From Pseudomonas sp. Fl4BN1 (GTDB lineage Bacteria; Pseudomonadota; Gammaproteobacteria; Pseudomonadales; Pseudomonadaceae): DNA of 64,000 bases. The notes under the pieces were generated by a model. That model made no database searches and was not told the origin of the DNA. It saw only the letters and a list, made by a program, of their open reading frames with translations. This document shows positions 1 through 8,095 of the stretch, piece after piece. Each line of letters starts with the position of its first letter. Position 1 is the first letter of the stretch. The stretch spans positions 1 to 64,000 of the forward strand of contig NZ_JAAARM010000033.1 in assembly GCF_009908285.1 (NCBI RefSeq), given 5' to 3'. Both the position numbers and the translations under genes were made by a program.

Positions 1-84
1 TCCCATCCCGAACTCAGTAGTGAAACGATGCATCGCCGATGGTAGTGTGGGGTTTCCCCATGTGAGAGTAGGTCATCGTCAAGA
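1..84 (+). rRNA. rrf: 5S ribosomal RNA, 3' part (cut by window start)
   Basis: The first 84 bases match the complete 5S gene at 198-314 base for base except for one difference (T at 18 against C at 248), at a constant offset of 230 bases. It ends with the closing arm that pairs with the 5' end of 5S rRNA (GGTCATCGTCAAG). The 5' third lies outside the window. It is the first of two tandem 5S copies that close an rRNA operon; the 16S and 23S genes are presumed upstream. Confidence 0.93.
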
Positions 85-94
85 TTAAATTCCG

Positions 95-126
95 AAACCC
101 CAATTGCGAAAGCAGTTGGGGTTTTG
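95..126 (+). terminator. Rho-independent terminator after first 5S
   Basis: AAACCCC with its extension pairs across a GAAA-type loop with GGGGTTT, followed by TTTTG. The stem is about 13 bp including G-T pairs. It lies 10 bases after the 5S 3' end. Because a second 5S follows, it must be leaky or the second 5S has its own promoter. Confidence 0.8.
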
Positions 127-197
127 TCTTTTAAGTAGAAGTTACTGATTTTGCCGGTACGTTGGACTTTAGAGCCCAACGGGTTGGCCACAGAATT

Positions 198-314
198 TCT
201 TGACGACCATAGAGCGTTGGAACCACCTGATCCCATCCCGAACTCAGCAGTGAAACGATGCATCGCCGATGGTAGTGTGGGGTTTCCCCATGTGAGAGTA
301 GGTCATCGTCAAGA
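198..314 (+). rRNA. rrf: 5S ribosomal RNA, second copy
   Basis: This is a complete 5S rRNA of about 117 nt. The 5' arm CTTGACGACC pairs with the 3' arm GGTCATCGTCAAG, and the core (GGAACCACCTGATCCC, then the loop region up to GTGAGAGTAGG) is the Pseudomonas-type 5S sequence. No tRNA is visible between the two copies. The ends were set from the helix I pairing and may be off by one or two bases. Confidence 0.93.
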
Positions 315-324
315 TTGAATTCCG

Positions 325-358
325 AAACCCCTGTCTGCTTACGCAGACAGGGGTTTTG
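325..358 (+). terminator. Rho-independent terminator after second 5S
   Basis: A perfect 14-bp stem (AAACCCCTGTCTGC paired with its complement across a TTAC loop) followed by TTTTG. Its inner stem differs from that of the first terminator, so the two 5S units are not a simple recent copy including the terminator. Confidence 0.88.
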
Positions 359-470
359 TCTTTGCGCGCTATAAAACCATCGCTGCAGAGCAGCAATGGC
401 TTCCAGGGCCGACGCCAGTACTTCTGACTCTCTTGAACAAGAGGCCATTACAACTATATCTGCCTGATCT

Positions 471-1652
471 TCATCTCGTGCTTTTGCGCTTTTTGCTGCT
501 TCTACGGGCAAGTAACTTGCGCCACCAGATATAAATGCCTGTCAGCGATAACATGGCAATCAGAACTCCCAATACAGCAACGATCACCTGCCCAGTCATT
601 CCAATGATCCTGCCCCCATGTATCGGGAGTTGCAGTCGATAGAAACGCTCTCCCCAAGTGCCTTGCCCGGCTATCTCTTGCCCCAGTAAACGGCCATCTG
701 TGCCGTGGAAGAACAGCCAGGATTTACCATGGGCATTGGTGTCGTGCTGACCAAAACCAGCACCATAAAAGTTGTATTCAAAGCTGTAATACAACTCACC
801 AATGGCCTCCTTCAAACCTAGCCGCTGCCCCTCTTCCTGCGCCCGCTCAAAGGCCTGTTGATAAGTCAGTCGAGTGACCCCAAGTTCCGCCGTTGGTATG
901 CGTCCACGAGCCTCATAGACGCTGGGCTTGATGGGTGAAAACAGTGACACTGCCGGCTTGAAAACCTGACTCGGGAGGTTCATGGCGACGCTGCTGACCG
1001 CGATCGGTAATAGCAACAACCATAACCACAACCCTCCAGCACGGTGCAGGTCGAAGTTAAGTCGATAGGCATGCCCTCCCTTGATCTTCCAAGCGCTGGA
1101 CCACTTGTGCCAGAACGGACGACCACGAGGCAGTGTCAGCAGTGAGGCAACGAAACAATCGACAACCCAGCCGATGGCAACCAGCCCCATCAGCCACAGT
1201 CCCCAATTGCCGGGCAAGACCAGGTTGTAATGAAATTCCAGCAGAAACGGCACCAGATTCTTGCGCTGAAAACAGCAGGTACCCCAAAAGCGCTGTCCCT
1301 GTTGCTCGGCACTGACCGGATCCAGATAGAACACCTGATTGCGTTCGGGATAAGGCTGGCCAGTGGCTGGGTCCGTGCGCGCTACCGCCGCCAGCAGCGC
1401 AGTGTGGCCCGTCTCCTGGGGATACTCCATGTACCAGACCTGCAACCGCGGATGCTCGGTCTGCACTCGGTCCACCAGAACTCCAGGTGCCAGTAGTGGC
1501 CCATCGCTGGACGCTTGATAGAACTCGGGATTGAGCCACTCGTCCAGCTCGTGATGAAAGGCCAGGACGCTCCCGGTCAGCCCCGCCAGCAATAGAAACA
1601 ATGCTGTGGCCAGACCTATATAGCGATGCAGTAGAACCAGAACGGCGCGCAT
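471..1652 (-). CDS. PepSY-associated transmembrane protein (FoxB/PiuB-like)
   Basis: An inner-membrane protein of about 393 residues. It opens with the family pattern HRYIGLATALFLLLAGLTGS (first membrane span), then FHHELDEWLNPEFY. Further hydrophobic spans lie near residues 150-175, 205-225 and 355-380, and the tail is strongly basic (KLLARRSSKKRKSTR). Proteins of this family sit beside TonB receptors and are thought to reduce or release iron from siderophores at the inner membrane; FoxB and FpvG are examples. The ATG at 1652 is preferred over the TTG at 1676 because GGGA precedes it at suitable spacing and the TM segment follows at once. It lies just downstream of the receptor gene on the same strand, so it is probably the last gene of that operon. 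The substrate cannot be read from sequence. Confidence 0.85.
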   Translation of the reverse strand: MRAVLVLLHRYIGLATALFLLLAGLTGSVLAFHHELDEWLNPEFYQASSDGPLLAPGVLVDRVQTEHPRLQVWYMEYPQETGHTALLAAVARTDPATGQPYPERNQVFYLDPVSAEQQGQRFWGTCCFQRKNLVPFLLEFHYNLVLPGNWGLWLMGLVAIGWVVDCFVASLLTLPRGRPFWHKWSSAWKIKGGHAYRLNFDLHRAGGLWLWLLLLPIAVSSVAMNLPSQVFKPAVSLFSPIKPSVYEARGRIPTAELGVTRLTYQQAFERAQEEGQRLGLKEAIGELYYSFEYNFYGAGFGQHDTNAHGKSWLFFHGTDGRLLGQEIAGQGTWGERFYRLQLPIHGGRIIGMTGQVIVAVLGVLIAMLSLTGIYIWWRKLLARRSSKKRKSTR

Positions 1653-1723
1653 GAAATTTTCCCGTAGAGACGACAAAGCCAGCGGCAGTTTCCAGGCGCT
1701 GGCTTTGTTGCAATCAACCTTGA

Positions 1724-4216
1724 TTAGAACTGGTAACTCACCGTGGCGGCGACGTTGCGCTCTTCACCCAGGTAGCAGAAGCTCAGGCTCGCGCAGGAAG
1801 CGACGTAGGACTCGTTAGTCAGGTTGTTGGCGTTCAGGCGCACATCCACCCCCTTCAAGCCCACCTTGCCCAGGTCATAGCCGATCGAAGCATCGAACAG
1901 GGTGTAGGCCGGCACCTTCATGCTGTTCTCGGCATCAGCCCAGCTGTAACCCACATACCGTACGCCACCACCCAGGCGCAGACCGTCCAGCGCGACGCTG
2001 TCGAACTTGTAGTCGGCCCACAGCGAAGCCATCTGTCTCGGTGCCTGGGTGGGAGAGTTGCCCTTGTTCTCGATGATGTTGCCGGGACTGCTGAGGGTGC
2101 TGACCATCGACTTCGAGTACTTGATATCGGTGAAGGTGTAGCTGCCCAGGAGCTTCAGGTTGTCGGTCAGTTGCATGTGCGCTTCCAGCTCCAGGCCCTG
2201 GGAGCGAACGGCACCCACCGCGCGGTAGAAGTTTTCCTGCGGCAGCTTCGACGCAAGGTTCTCCTGATCGATGCGAAACACCGATGCGGTGAACAGGTGA
2301 TCCGTGCCTGGCGGCTGGTACTTCAGGCCGGCTTCCCACTGAGTGCCGTCGGTGGGCGGCAGGGGGTTGCCGGCGCCGTCGGCGTAGGAGTTGGGATTGA
2401 ACGACTCGGAGTAGCTGATGTAAGGCGCAAGGCCGTTGTCGAACAGGTACAGAGCCCCAGCGCGGCCAGTGAGTTTGGTACGTCGGTCACTGATCTGCGT
2501 GCCCAGCGGACGCTTGGCCTCAGCCAGGCGATTCTCTTCGGAGGTTTCCACCCAGTCCTGACGCAGGCCCAGGGAGAAGCGCCATTTGTCCATCTCTATC
2601 AGGTCTTGCAGATAGACGCCCGTCTGCTCCAGGCGCCGCAGGTAGCTGGTGGGAGCGAAGTAACTGATGGCCGAGTTGCCATACATCGGGTTGAAGGCGT
2701 TGATCGGCGCCAACTGGCCCTGCCTCCAGTCCACCACGGTCTTGCGGCGTTGGTAGTCGGCCCCCAACAGCATCGTGTGCTTGGTCTGGCCCGTGAAAAA
2801 TTCCGCCTGCAGCATGTTATCGACGATGAAGGAGTGGAGTGTCTCGTCACCGCCTGAGTAGTAGCGGTTCAGCTCATTGCTGCTGGCATTGGTCCAGCCA
2901 TAGGCATACACCTGATCCATCTTCACCCGCGAGTCCAAGTAGCGGAAGTTCTGTCGCGCGGTGAACACATCATTGAAGCGGTGTTCGAACTGATATCCGA
3001 AGGACTGCTGGTCGCGCTGGTAGCCATCGATACCCGGCTCGCCCTCGAAGAAGTGCTCGGAGATCCGCTGGCCATTGCGCTGATGCAAGGTCCCGTCCGC
3101 CGGCATGCCTCCGTGGTAGCCGCCATCCGGATCGTGTTGCAGATAGGCCTGCAGGGTCAGCGAAGTGTCCTCGGTGAAATCGATGGTCAGGGTCGGCGAC
3201 AGGGCGAAGCGCTTCTCCTTGGCATGATCAAACTGAGTGTCGGATCTGTCCGTCAAACCAATCAGCCGATAGGCGATGCGCTTGTCGTCATCCACCGGGC
3301 CACTGAAGTCGAAGCCCAGGCCCTGTCTACCCTGGCTGCCTACCGTGGCCTGGATCTGATGATAGGGCTCATACAGGGGCTTCTTGCTGGTCAGGGCCAC
3401 CAGGCCGCCGGGGGAGCTGCGACCATAGAGCACCGACGAAGGGCCCTTGAGAATGTCCACCCGCTCCAGGAAGTACGGATCGACTTGCATACTGCTGTAG
3501 GTGCCGCTGTCGCCCATGGACTTGAGGCCGTCGAGGTAGATGTTATCCACTGAGCCGTCGTTGAAGCCGCGCATTGCCACATAGTCGTAGCGATGGGTGG
3601 CGCCATAGGGATTGGTCAGTACGCCTGGGGTGTAGCGCATGGCCTGAGCCACGGTTTGCGCGCCCTGGTCGTCCATCTGTTCACGGGTGACCACCGAGAC
3701 GCTTTGCGAGGTTTCCAGCAATGCGGTACTGGTCTTGGTGGCGATCTGGCTGTGAGTGGCGTTGTAGCCCTCGGTGCTGCCCAGGGCATTGCCCAGGGCG
3801 AAGCCCTTGATCTCGGTGGTCGGTAGAGCCATGGCGCTGCCTTGGGGCAAAGCTCGCAGCACGTAGCTGCTGCCGTCCTGGCTGATCGCTTCCAGTCCGG
3901 AGCCCTTGAGCAACTGGTTCAGGCCCTGGGTTACCGAGTAATCGCCCTGTAGCCCCGGAGATTGCCGGCCCTGGGTCTGGACTGGCGTAGTGGACAGGGT
4001 AATCCCCGCCTGGCGGGCGAATTGGTTGAGTGCCTCGCTGAGGTTACCGGGGGCAACGCTGTAGCTGTGGCGAGGGATGTCGAGGCCGGTTTCGGCAGCC
4101 TGCAGCGCCGGCGCCATGGCCCCGAGGCCGATGCTGGAGCACAGCAGGGCGGTGCGGGCGGCCTGGCGCAAAGTCTGGGCGCCGGAAGCGCTTGGGCGAT
4201 TGTCGCGAACAGTCAT
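1724..4216 (-). CDS. TonB-dependent siderophore receptor with STN signalling domain (FoxA-like)
   Basis: An outer-membrane receptor of about 830 residues. After a signal peptide ending near ALQAAE comes an STN domain (SYSVAPGNLSEALNQFARQA, then SVTQGLNQLLKGSGLEA), the part that signals to a FecR-type anti-sigma factor. The plug domain follows (SQSVSVVTREQMDDQGAQTV, VDILKGPSSVLYGRSSPGG), then a 22-strand-type barrel ending in the aromatic YQF. A Cys pair near the end (VASCASLSFCYLGEER) resembles hydroxamate receptors of the FhuA/FoxA group. The ATG at 4216 was chosen because the upstream 26 codons do not look like a signal peptide. The gene order sigma - anti-sigma - receptor - PepSY matches the foxI-foxR-foxA-foxB arrangement known in P. 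aeruginosa. The ligand, perhaps ferrioxamine or another hydroxamate xenosiderophore, is inference. Confidence 0.88.
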   Translation of the reverse strand: MTVRDNRPSASGAQTLRQAARTALLCSSIGLGAMAPALQAAETGLDIPRHSYSVAPGNLSEALNQFARQAGITLSTTPVQTQGRQSPGLQGDYSVTQGLNQLLKGSGLEAISQDGSSYVLRALPQGSAMALPTTEIKGFALGNALGSTEGYNATHSQIATKTSTALLETSQSVSVVTREQMDDQGAQTVAQAMRYTPGVLTNPYGATHRYDYVAMRGFNDGSVDNIYLDGLKSMGDSGTYSSMQVDPYFLERVDILKGPSSVLYGRSSPGGLVALTSKKPLYEPYHQIQATVGSQGRQGLGFDFSGPVDDDKRIAYRLIGLTDRSDTQFDHAKEKRFALSPTLTIDFTEDTSLTLQAYLQHDPDGGYHGGMPADGTLHQRNGQRISEHFFEGEPGIDGYQRDQQSFGYQFEHRFNDVFTARQNFRYLDSRVKMDQVYAYGWTNASSNELNRYYSGGDETLHSFIVDNMLQAEFFTGQTKHTMLLGADYQRRKTVVDWRQGQLAPINAFNPMYGNSAISYFAPTSYLRRLEQTGVYLQDLIEMDKWRFSLGLRQDWVETSEENRLAEAKRPLGTQISDRRTKLTGRAGALYLFDNGLAPYISYSESFNPNSYADGAGNPLPPTDGTQWEAGLKYQPPGTDHLFTASVFRIDQENLASKLPQENFYRAVGAVRSQGLELEAHMQLTDNLKLLGSYTFTDIKYSKSMVSTLSSPGNIIENKGNSPTQAPRQMASLWADYKFDSVALDGLRLGGGVRYVGYSWADAENSMKVPAYTLFDASIGYDLGKVGLKGVDVRLNANNLTNESYVASCASLSFCYLGEERNVAATVSYQF

Positions 4217-4315
4217 TGTGGGTTCCGTTGAAGTGGCAGGAAGCGGATTGCAGTGCTTACTGACTAAGCCGGGCGCCCAGGCAAAACCCGCCAAAAAAAT
4301 TCTTGGCGGTGAAAT

Positions 4316-5323
4316 TCAAACGACAGGTTCCAGGGTTACCCACCAGCGGGTGCGGTAGCGCAGTTGCACCGGTAGGGTCTGGGGCAGGATGGCCAGCAGC
4401 TTCTCGGTGTCTTCCAGGCGGAACACCCCGGACAGGCGCAGGTGAGCAATGGCTGCGGCACATCCCAGGTAGCCATGACGATAGCGGCCGACTTCCTGGA
4501 GAAAGTCGTCCAGACGCATGTTGCGGGTCACGATCAGGCCATCGGCCCAAGCGCCGGCGTCCATCGCCAGCGGCGCAACCGGCTCCGCCAGGCGGTGGCT
4601 GATCCGATAGCTCTGCCCCGCTGCCACTCGTGCGGCGCGGTCGTCGGCAGTATGCGGCGAATGAATGGCCACGCTGCCGTGGGTCACGCTTAGCCGGGTG
4701 CAAGCATCGTCCACGCGCACTACGAAGCGGGCGTCGAAGCCTTCCAGCAGGGCATGGCGACTCTCCACCAGCAAAGGACGATGGGAGCCATTCTGGTCAG
4801 CACCACAGGCCACCATGATCTCGCCACGACGCACTTTGATCAGGCGTTGTTCGGCATTGAAATTCAGGTCCGCCGCGCTGTCGGTATTGAGTTCCAGGCG
4901 AGTGCCGTCCGGCAGCTGGAAGCCCCTTTGCTCGCCGATGGCAGTGGCAAAGTCCGCGGTCCATTGTTGCCAGCCCAGCAGATCCTTGCCGACCCAGGCA
5001 CTGGAGCCCATGAGCAGGGCGGCGCTCAGCAGCTTCAGGGCTTGGCGCCGGCCCAGGCGCTGACTACTGTTTTCCAGGGTGTGCAACGCCACCTGAGCTC
5101 CAGGAACCGCCCGCAGGTTGGCACTGAGCTCCTGTTGCAATGACTGCACCCGCTGCCAGGCCAGTTCATGTTCCTGATGGGCGGCGCGCCATAGATCACA
5201 CTGCTGCTGCAGCTTGGGATTGGCGCCGTTGTTGCGCAGGCGCAGCAACCAGTTGATCGCCTGCTTGACCACCAGATGATCGGGATTTTGTTTGTGGGGC
5301 AGGCTTGCGGAAAAGTTATCCAC
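4316..5323 (-). CDS. FecR-family anti-sigma factor
   Basis: 335 residues in the usual FecR layout. An N-terminal DUF4880-like region (AINWLLRLRNNGANPKLQQQ, then HELAWQRVQSLQQEL) binds the sigma factor. One membrane span lies near residues 95-115 (LKLLSAALLMGSSAWVG). The periplasmic FecR domain includes GFQLPDGTRLELNTDSAADL and FDARFVVRVDD. The C-terminal part resembles the secretin/TonB short-domain-interacting region. The start is the GTG at 5323, five bases after the sigma-factor stop and preceded by AAGG. It should relay the ligand-loaded state of the receptor at 1724-4216 to the sigma factor at 5329-5829. Confidence 0.9.
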   Translation of the reverse strand: MDNFSASLPHKQNPDHLVVKQAINWLLRLRNNGANPKLQQQCDLWRAAHQEHELAWQRVQSLQQELSANLRAVPGAQVALHTLENSSQRLGRRQALKLLSAALLMGSSAWVGKDLLGWQQWTADFATAIGEQRGFQLPDGTRLELNTDSAADLNFNAEQRLIKVRRGEIMVACGADQNGSHRPLLVESRHALLEGFDARFVVRVDDACTRLSVTHGSVAIHSPHTADDRAARVAAGQSYRISHRLAEPVAPLAMDAGAWADGLIVTRNMRLDDFLQEVGRYRHGYLGCAAAIAHLRLSGVFRLEDTEKLLAILPQTLPVQLRYRTRWWVTLEPVV

Positions 5324-5328
5324 AGGCC

Positions 5329-5829
5329 TTAGCTCTCATAGCGCAGCAGGTAGCAGTGATAGAGCGCCACGGCCACGTAACGCTCCACGGTGCGTACGGA
5401 CAGGCCCATCTGCTGAGCAATTTGCTTGTGGGTAAGTTCTTCGCACTGGGCTAATAGAAAAACCTGACGCACTTTCGGCTTCAGTCCTTCCAACATCCGC
5501 GCGATGCTTTCCAGCAGTTCCAGAATCAACGCTCGGGCTTCAGCGCCAGGTGTCTCGGCCTCGGGCAAATGCGCGATGGTTTCCAGGTAGGCGCGTTCAA
5601 TTTCTTCGCGCCGCCAGTGATCGATCACCAGCCCCCGGGCAATCGTGCGCAAAAAGGCTCGTGGCGCCTTGAGCTCCAGGCGCTCGGTTTTCTGCAACAG
5701 GCGAACGAAGGTGTCCTGGGCCAGATCGGCCGCATCTGCGGCATTGCCCAAGCGCTGGCGCAGCCAACTGTTGAGCCAGCCGTGGTGATGACTGTAAAGC
5801 GTCTGTACGGCGAACTCGGGTGATGACAT
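5329..5829 (-). CDS. ECF sigma factor, FecI type
   Basis: About 166 residues. Region 2 is seen in LYSHHHGWLNSWLRQRLGNA and AADLAQDTFVRLL. Region 4 is seen in LTHKQIAQQMGLSVRTVERY, the helix-turn-helix that reads the -35 element. An upstream GTG at 5853 would start almost inside the Fur-like box, so the ATG at 5829 (MSSPEFAVQ) is preferred; it also lines up with the second FecI protein of this window. It is the first gene of the receptor operon and probably directs transcription of the receptor gene at 4216. Confidence 0.9.
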   Translation of the reverse strand: MSSPEFAVQTLYSHHHGWLNSWLRQRLGNAADAADLAQDTFVRLLQKTERLELKAPRAFLRTIARGLVIDHWRREEIERAYLETIAHLPEAETPGAEARALILELLESIARMLEGLKPKVRQVFLLAQCEELTHKQIAQQMGLSVRTVERYVAVALYHCYLLRYES

Positions 5830-5854
5830 GGACAAGGACTGCCTGAACGTCACA

Positions 5855-5879
5855 AATGATAATTAGTCGCATTGTCATT
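5855..5879 (-). promoter_or_regulatory. Fur-like box upstream of fecI
   Basis: The segment reads AATGATAATTAGTCGCATTG followed by TCATT. It has the AATGATAATT half found in Fur sites and a second ATTGTCATT half. It lies immediately upstream of the FecI gene, as expected for iron-repressed surface-signalling sigma factors. The remaining stretch up to 6144 shows no clear gene or second site. Confidence 0.6.
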
Positions 5880-6144
5880 GAAGGTTTATCGATTTGGCAA
5901 TAACCACAGCGGTGTCGGTCATCAGAAAATACGCTGCAGATGCTCTGGGACACCGTTCGGCAGGTTTCTTCGATTTCTGAAAGGTATTTCAGATAAATCT
6001 CTAAGGCTTCGCGGATTGTTGCCGAAAGACTAAATGAGACGTGCGTGCACCAAAGTAGAGCGGACTAAGAATGCCGCCTGCACTGTTACATGGAATGTTG
6101 CATTACGGACGCATCCCCACTTTCGGCATAAGAAGTCCCATGAA

Positions 6145-8025
6145 ATGAATCTCAAGTTCAGCCATAAAATCCTTTTGGCCGCCTCCGGCGTAGTGGTTCT
6201 GGCTTTTGCGTTGTTCACCTTGTACAACGACTACCTGCAGCGAAACACCATTCGACAGAACCTTGAATCCTCCATCCAGCAAGCGGGTGAACTCACCTCC
6301 AGCAGCGTGCAGAACTGGATGAGCGGGCGGATTCTGGTTCTTGAGAACCTGGCGCAGAACGTCGCTCACCAAGGCCAGAACGCAGACTTCCCAGGACTGG
6401 TGGACCAGCCGGCGTTCACCTCGAACTTCCAGTTCACCTACGTTGGCCAGGCCAATGGTGTCTTCACCCAGCGTCCCGATGCGAAGATGCCCGATGGCTA
6501 CGATCCGCGTCAGCGGCCCTGGTACAAGCAGGCCGTTGCTGCCGACAAGACCATGCTGACTCCGCCCTACAAGGCGGCAGTGGGTGGCCTGGTGGTAACC
6601 ATCGCTATGCCGGTGAAGAAGCAAGGTGAACTACTGGGCGTGGTCGGTGGTGACCTGAGCCTGGAAACCCTGGTGAAGATCATCAACTCCGTGGACTTCG
6701 GTGGCCTGGGCCATGCCTTCCTGGTCAGCAGCGACGGTCAGGTGATCGTCAGCCCGGACAAAGACCAGGTGATGAAGAACCTCAAGGACATCTACCCGGG
6801 TGCCAACGTACGGATCGAGAATGGCTTCCAGGAAGTGGTCCTGAACAAACAGGAACGCATCCTTTCCTTCACCCCGGTAACCGGCCTGCCGAACGCCGAG
6901 TGGTACATCGGTCTGTCCATCGACCGGGATAAAGCCTACGCACCACTGAGCCAGTTCCGCACGTCTGCCTTGATCGCCATGTTCATTGCCGTGGCGGTGA
7001 TTGCCGTTCTGCTGACCCTGCTGATCCAGGTGCTGATGCGCCCACTGATCACCATGGGCCGGGCGATGCAGGATATCGCCCAGGGCGAGGGTGACCTGAC
7101 CCGGCGCCTGGTGGTGGAAAGCAAGGACGAATTCGGCGAGCTGGGTAGCTCGTTCAACCAGTTCGTCGAGCGGATTCACGCGTCGATCTCCGAAGTGTCC
7201 TCGGCCACCCGCCAGGTGCACGATCTGTCCCAGCGGGTAATGGCATCGTCCAACGCCTCGATCATCGGCTCCGACGAGCAAAGCGCCCGCACCAACAGCG
7301 TGGCCGCGGCGATCAACGAACTGGGGGCCGCCACTCAGGAAATCGCCCGTAATGCCGCCGATGCCTCGCAGCATGCCAGCGGCGCCAGCGACCAGGCCGA
7401 TGACGGTCGCCAAGTGGTCGAGCAGACCATCCTGGCGATGACCGAGCTGTCGCAGAAAATCAGCCTGTCCTGCACCCAGATCGAAACCCTGAATGCCAGC
7501 ACCGACAACATCGGGCACATTCTCGATGTGATCAAGGGCATCTCCCAGCAGACCAACCTGTTGGCCCTCAACGCCGCCATTGAAGCCGCCCGTGCCGGTG
7601 AAGCCGGTCGTGGTTTCGCCGTGGTTGCCGATGAAGTGCGCAACCTGGCCCACCGTACCCAGGAGTCGGCGGAAGAAATCCACAAGATGATCACCTCGCT
7701 GCAGATCGGTTCGCGCGAGGCGGTGTCGACCATGAACGCCAGCCAGACGTCCAGCGAAGAGAGCGTCGAAGTGGCCAACCAGGCCGGCGCACGGTTGATC
7801 AGCGTGACTCAGCGGATCGGCGAAATCGATGGCATGAACCAGTCGGTGGCCGCGGCAACCGAGGAGCAGACGGCAGTGGTGGAGACCCTCAACGTCGACA
7901 TCAACCAGATCAACCTGCTGAACCAGCAGGGTGTCGCCAATCTCAATGAAACCTTGAAGGATTGCGATGCACTGTCGCAGCAGGCCAGCCGCCTGAAGCA
8001 ACTGGTCGATAGCTTCAAGATCTGA
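6145..8025 (+). CDS. Methyl-accepting chemotaxis protein, amino-acid receptor (PctA/CtaA type)
   Basis: 626 residues. A first membrane span (about 10-32) follows FSHKILLAASG. A periplasmic dCache domain (about 35-275), a second span (about 276-300), a HAMP domain (PLITMGRAMQDIAQGEGDLT) and a cytoplasmic signalling coiled coil follow. The hairpin tip GISQQTNLLALNAAIEAARA is intact. The dCache domain carries the amino-acid binding residues known in PctA: Y119, R124, W126 and Y127 in YDPRQRPWYK, and the Asp of GGDLSLE near residue 170. The N-terminus and C-terminus (LKQLVDSFKI) also resemble the PctA/PctB/PctC and CtaA/B/C group. The ATG at 6145 was chosen over longer in-frame starts because the membrane anchor follows directly and AGAAG lies upstream. 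The exact amino-acid range cannot be told. Confidence 0.92.
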   Translation: MNLKFSHKILLAASGVVVLAFALFTLYNDYLQRNTIRQNLESSIQQAGELTSSSVQNWMSGRILVLENLAQNVAHQGQNADFPGLVDQPAFTSNFQFTYVGQANGVFTQRPDAKMPDGYDPRQRPWYKQAVAADKTMLTPPYKAAVGGLVVTIAMPVKKQGELLGVVGGDLSLETLVKIINSVDFGGLGHAFLVSSDGQVIVSPDKDQVMKNLKDIYPGANVRIENGFQEVVLNKQERILSFTPVTGLPNAEWYIGLSIDRDKAYAPLSQFRTSALIAMFIAVAVIAVLLTLLIQVLMRPLITMGRAMQDIAQGEGDLTRRLVVESKDEFGELGSSFNQFVERIHASISEVSSATRQVHDLSQRVMASSNASIIGSDEQSARTNSVAAAINELGAATQEIARNAADASQHASGASDQADDGRQVVEQTILAMTELSQKISLSCTQIETLNASTDNIGHILDVIKGISQQTNLLALNAAIEAARAGEAGRGFAVVADEVRNLAHRTQESAEEIHKMITSLQIGSREAVSTMNASQTSSEESVEVANQAGARLISVTQRIGEIDGMNQSVAAATEEQTAVVETLNVDINQINLLNQQGVANLNETLKDCDALSQQASRLKQLVDSFKI

Positions 8026-8047
8026 AGCTACACCAGGCAAGACCTTG

Positions 8048-8083
8048 AAGCCCGCTCCTGCATCACTGCAGGGCGGGCTTTTT
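8048..8083. terminator. Bidirectional terminator between convergent genes
   Basis: AAGCCCGC pairs with GCGGGCTT, with an inner stem CCTGCA/TGCAGG, followed by TTTTT on the plus strand. It lies 22 bases after the chemoreceptor stop and 13 bases before the end of the convergent thioesterase gene, so it can serve both. Confidence 0.85.
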
Positions 8084-8095
8084 CATGGGCGCAGC

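Noticed and set aside
131..511. 126-codon minus-strand frame over the second 5S gene
   Set aside because: It runs through the 5S rRNA and its terminator and has no family features.
1057..1713. 218-codon minus-strand frame
   Set aside because: It overlaps the PepSY gene in another frame, and its product is Ser/Gly/Arg-rich without pattern.
6631..8040. 469-codon frame opposite the chemoreceptor
   Set aside because: It is antisense to a clear coding gene and His/Gly/Asp-rich, typical of mirror frames in GC-rich DNA.
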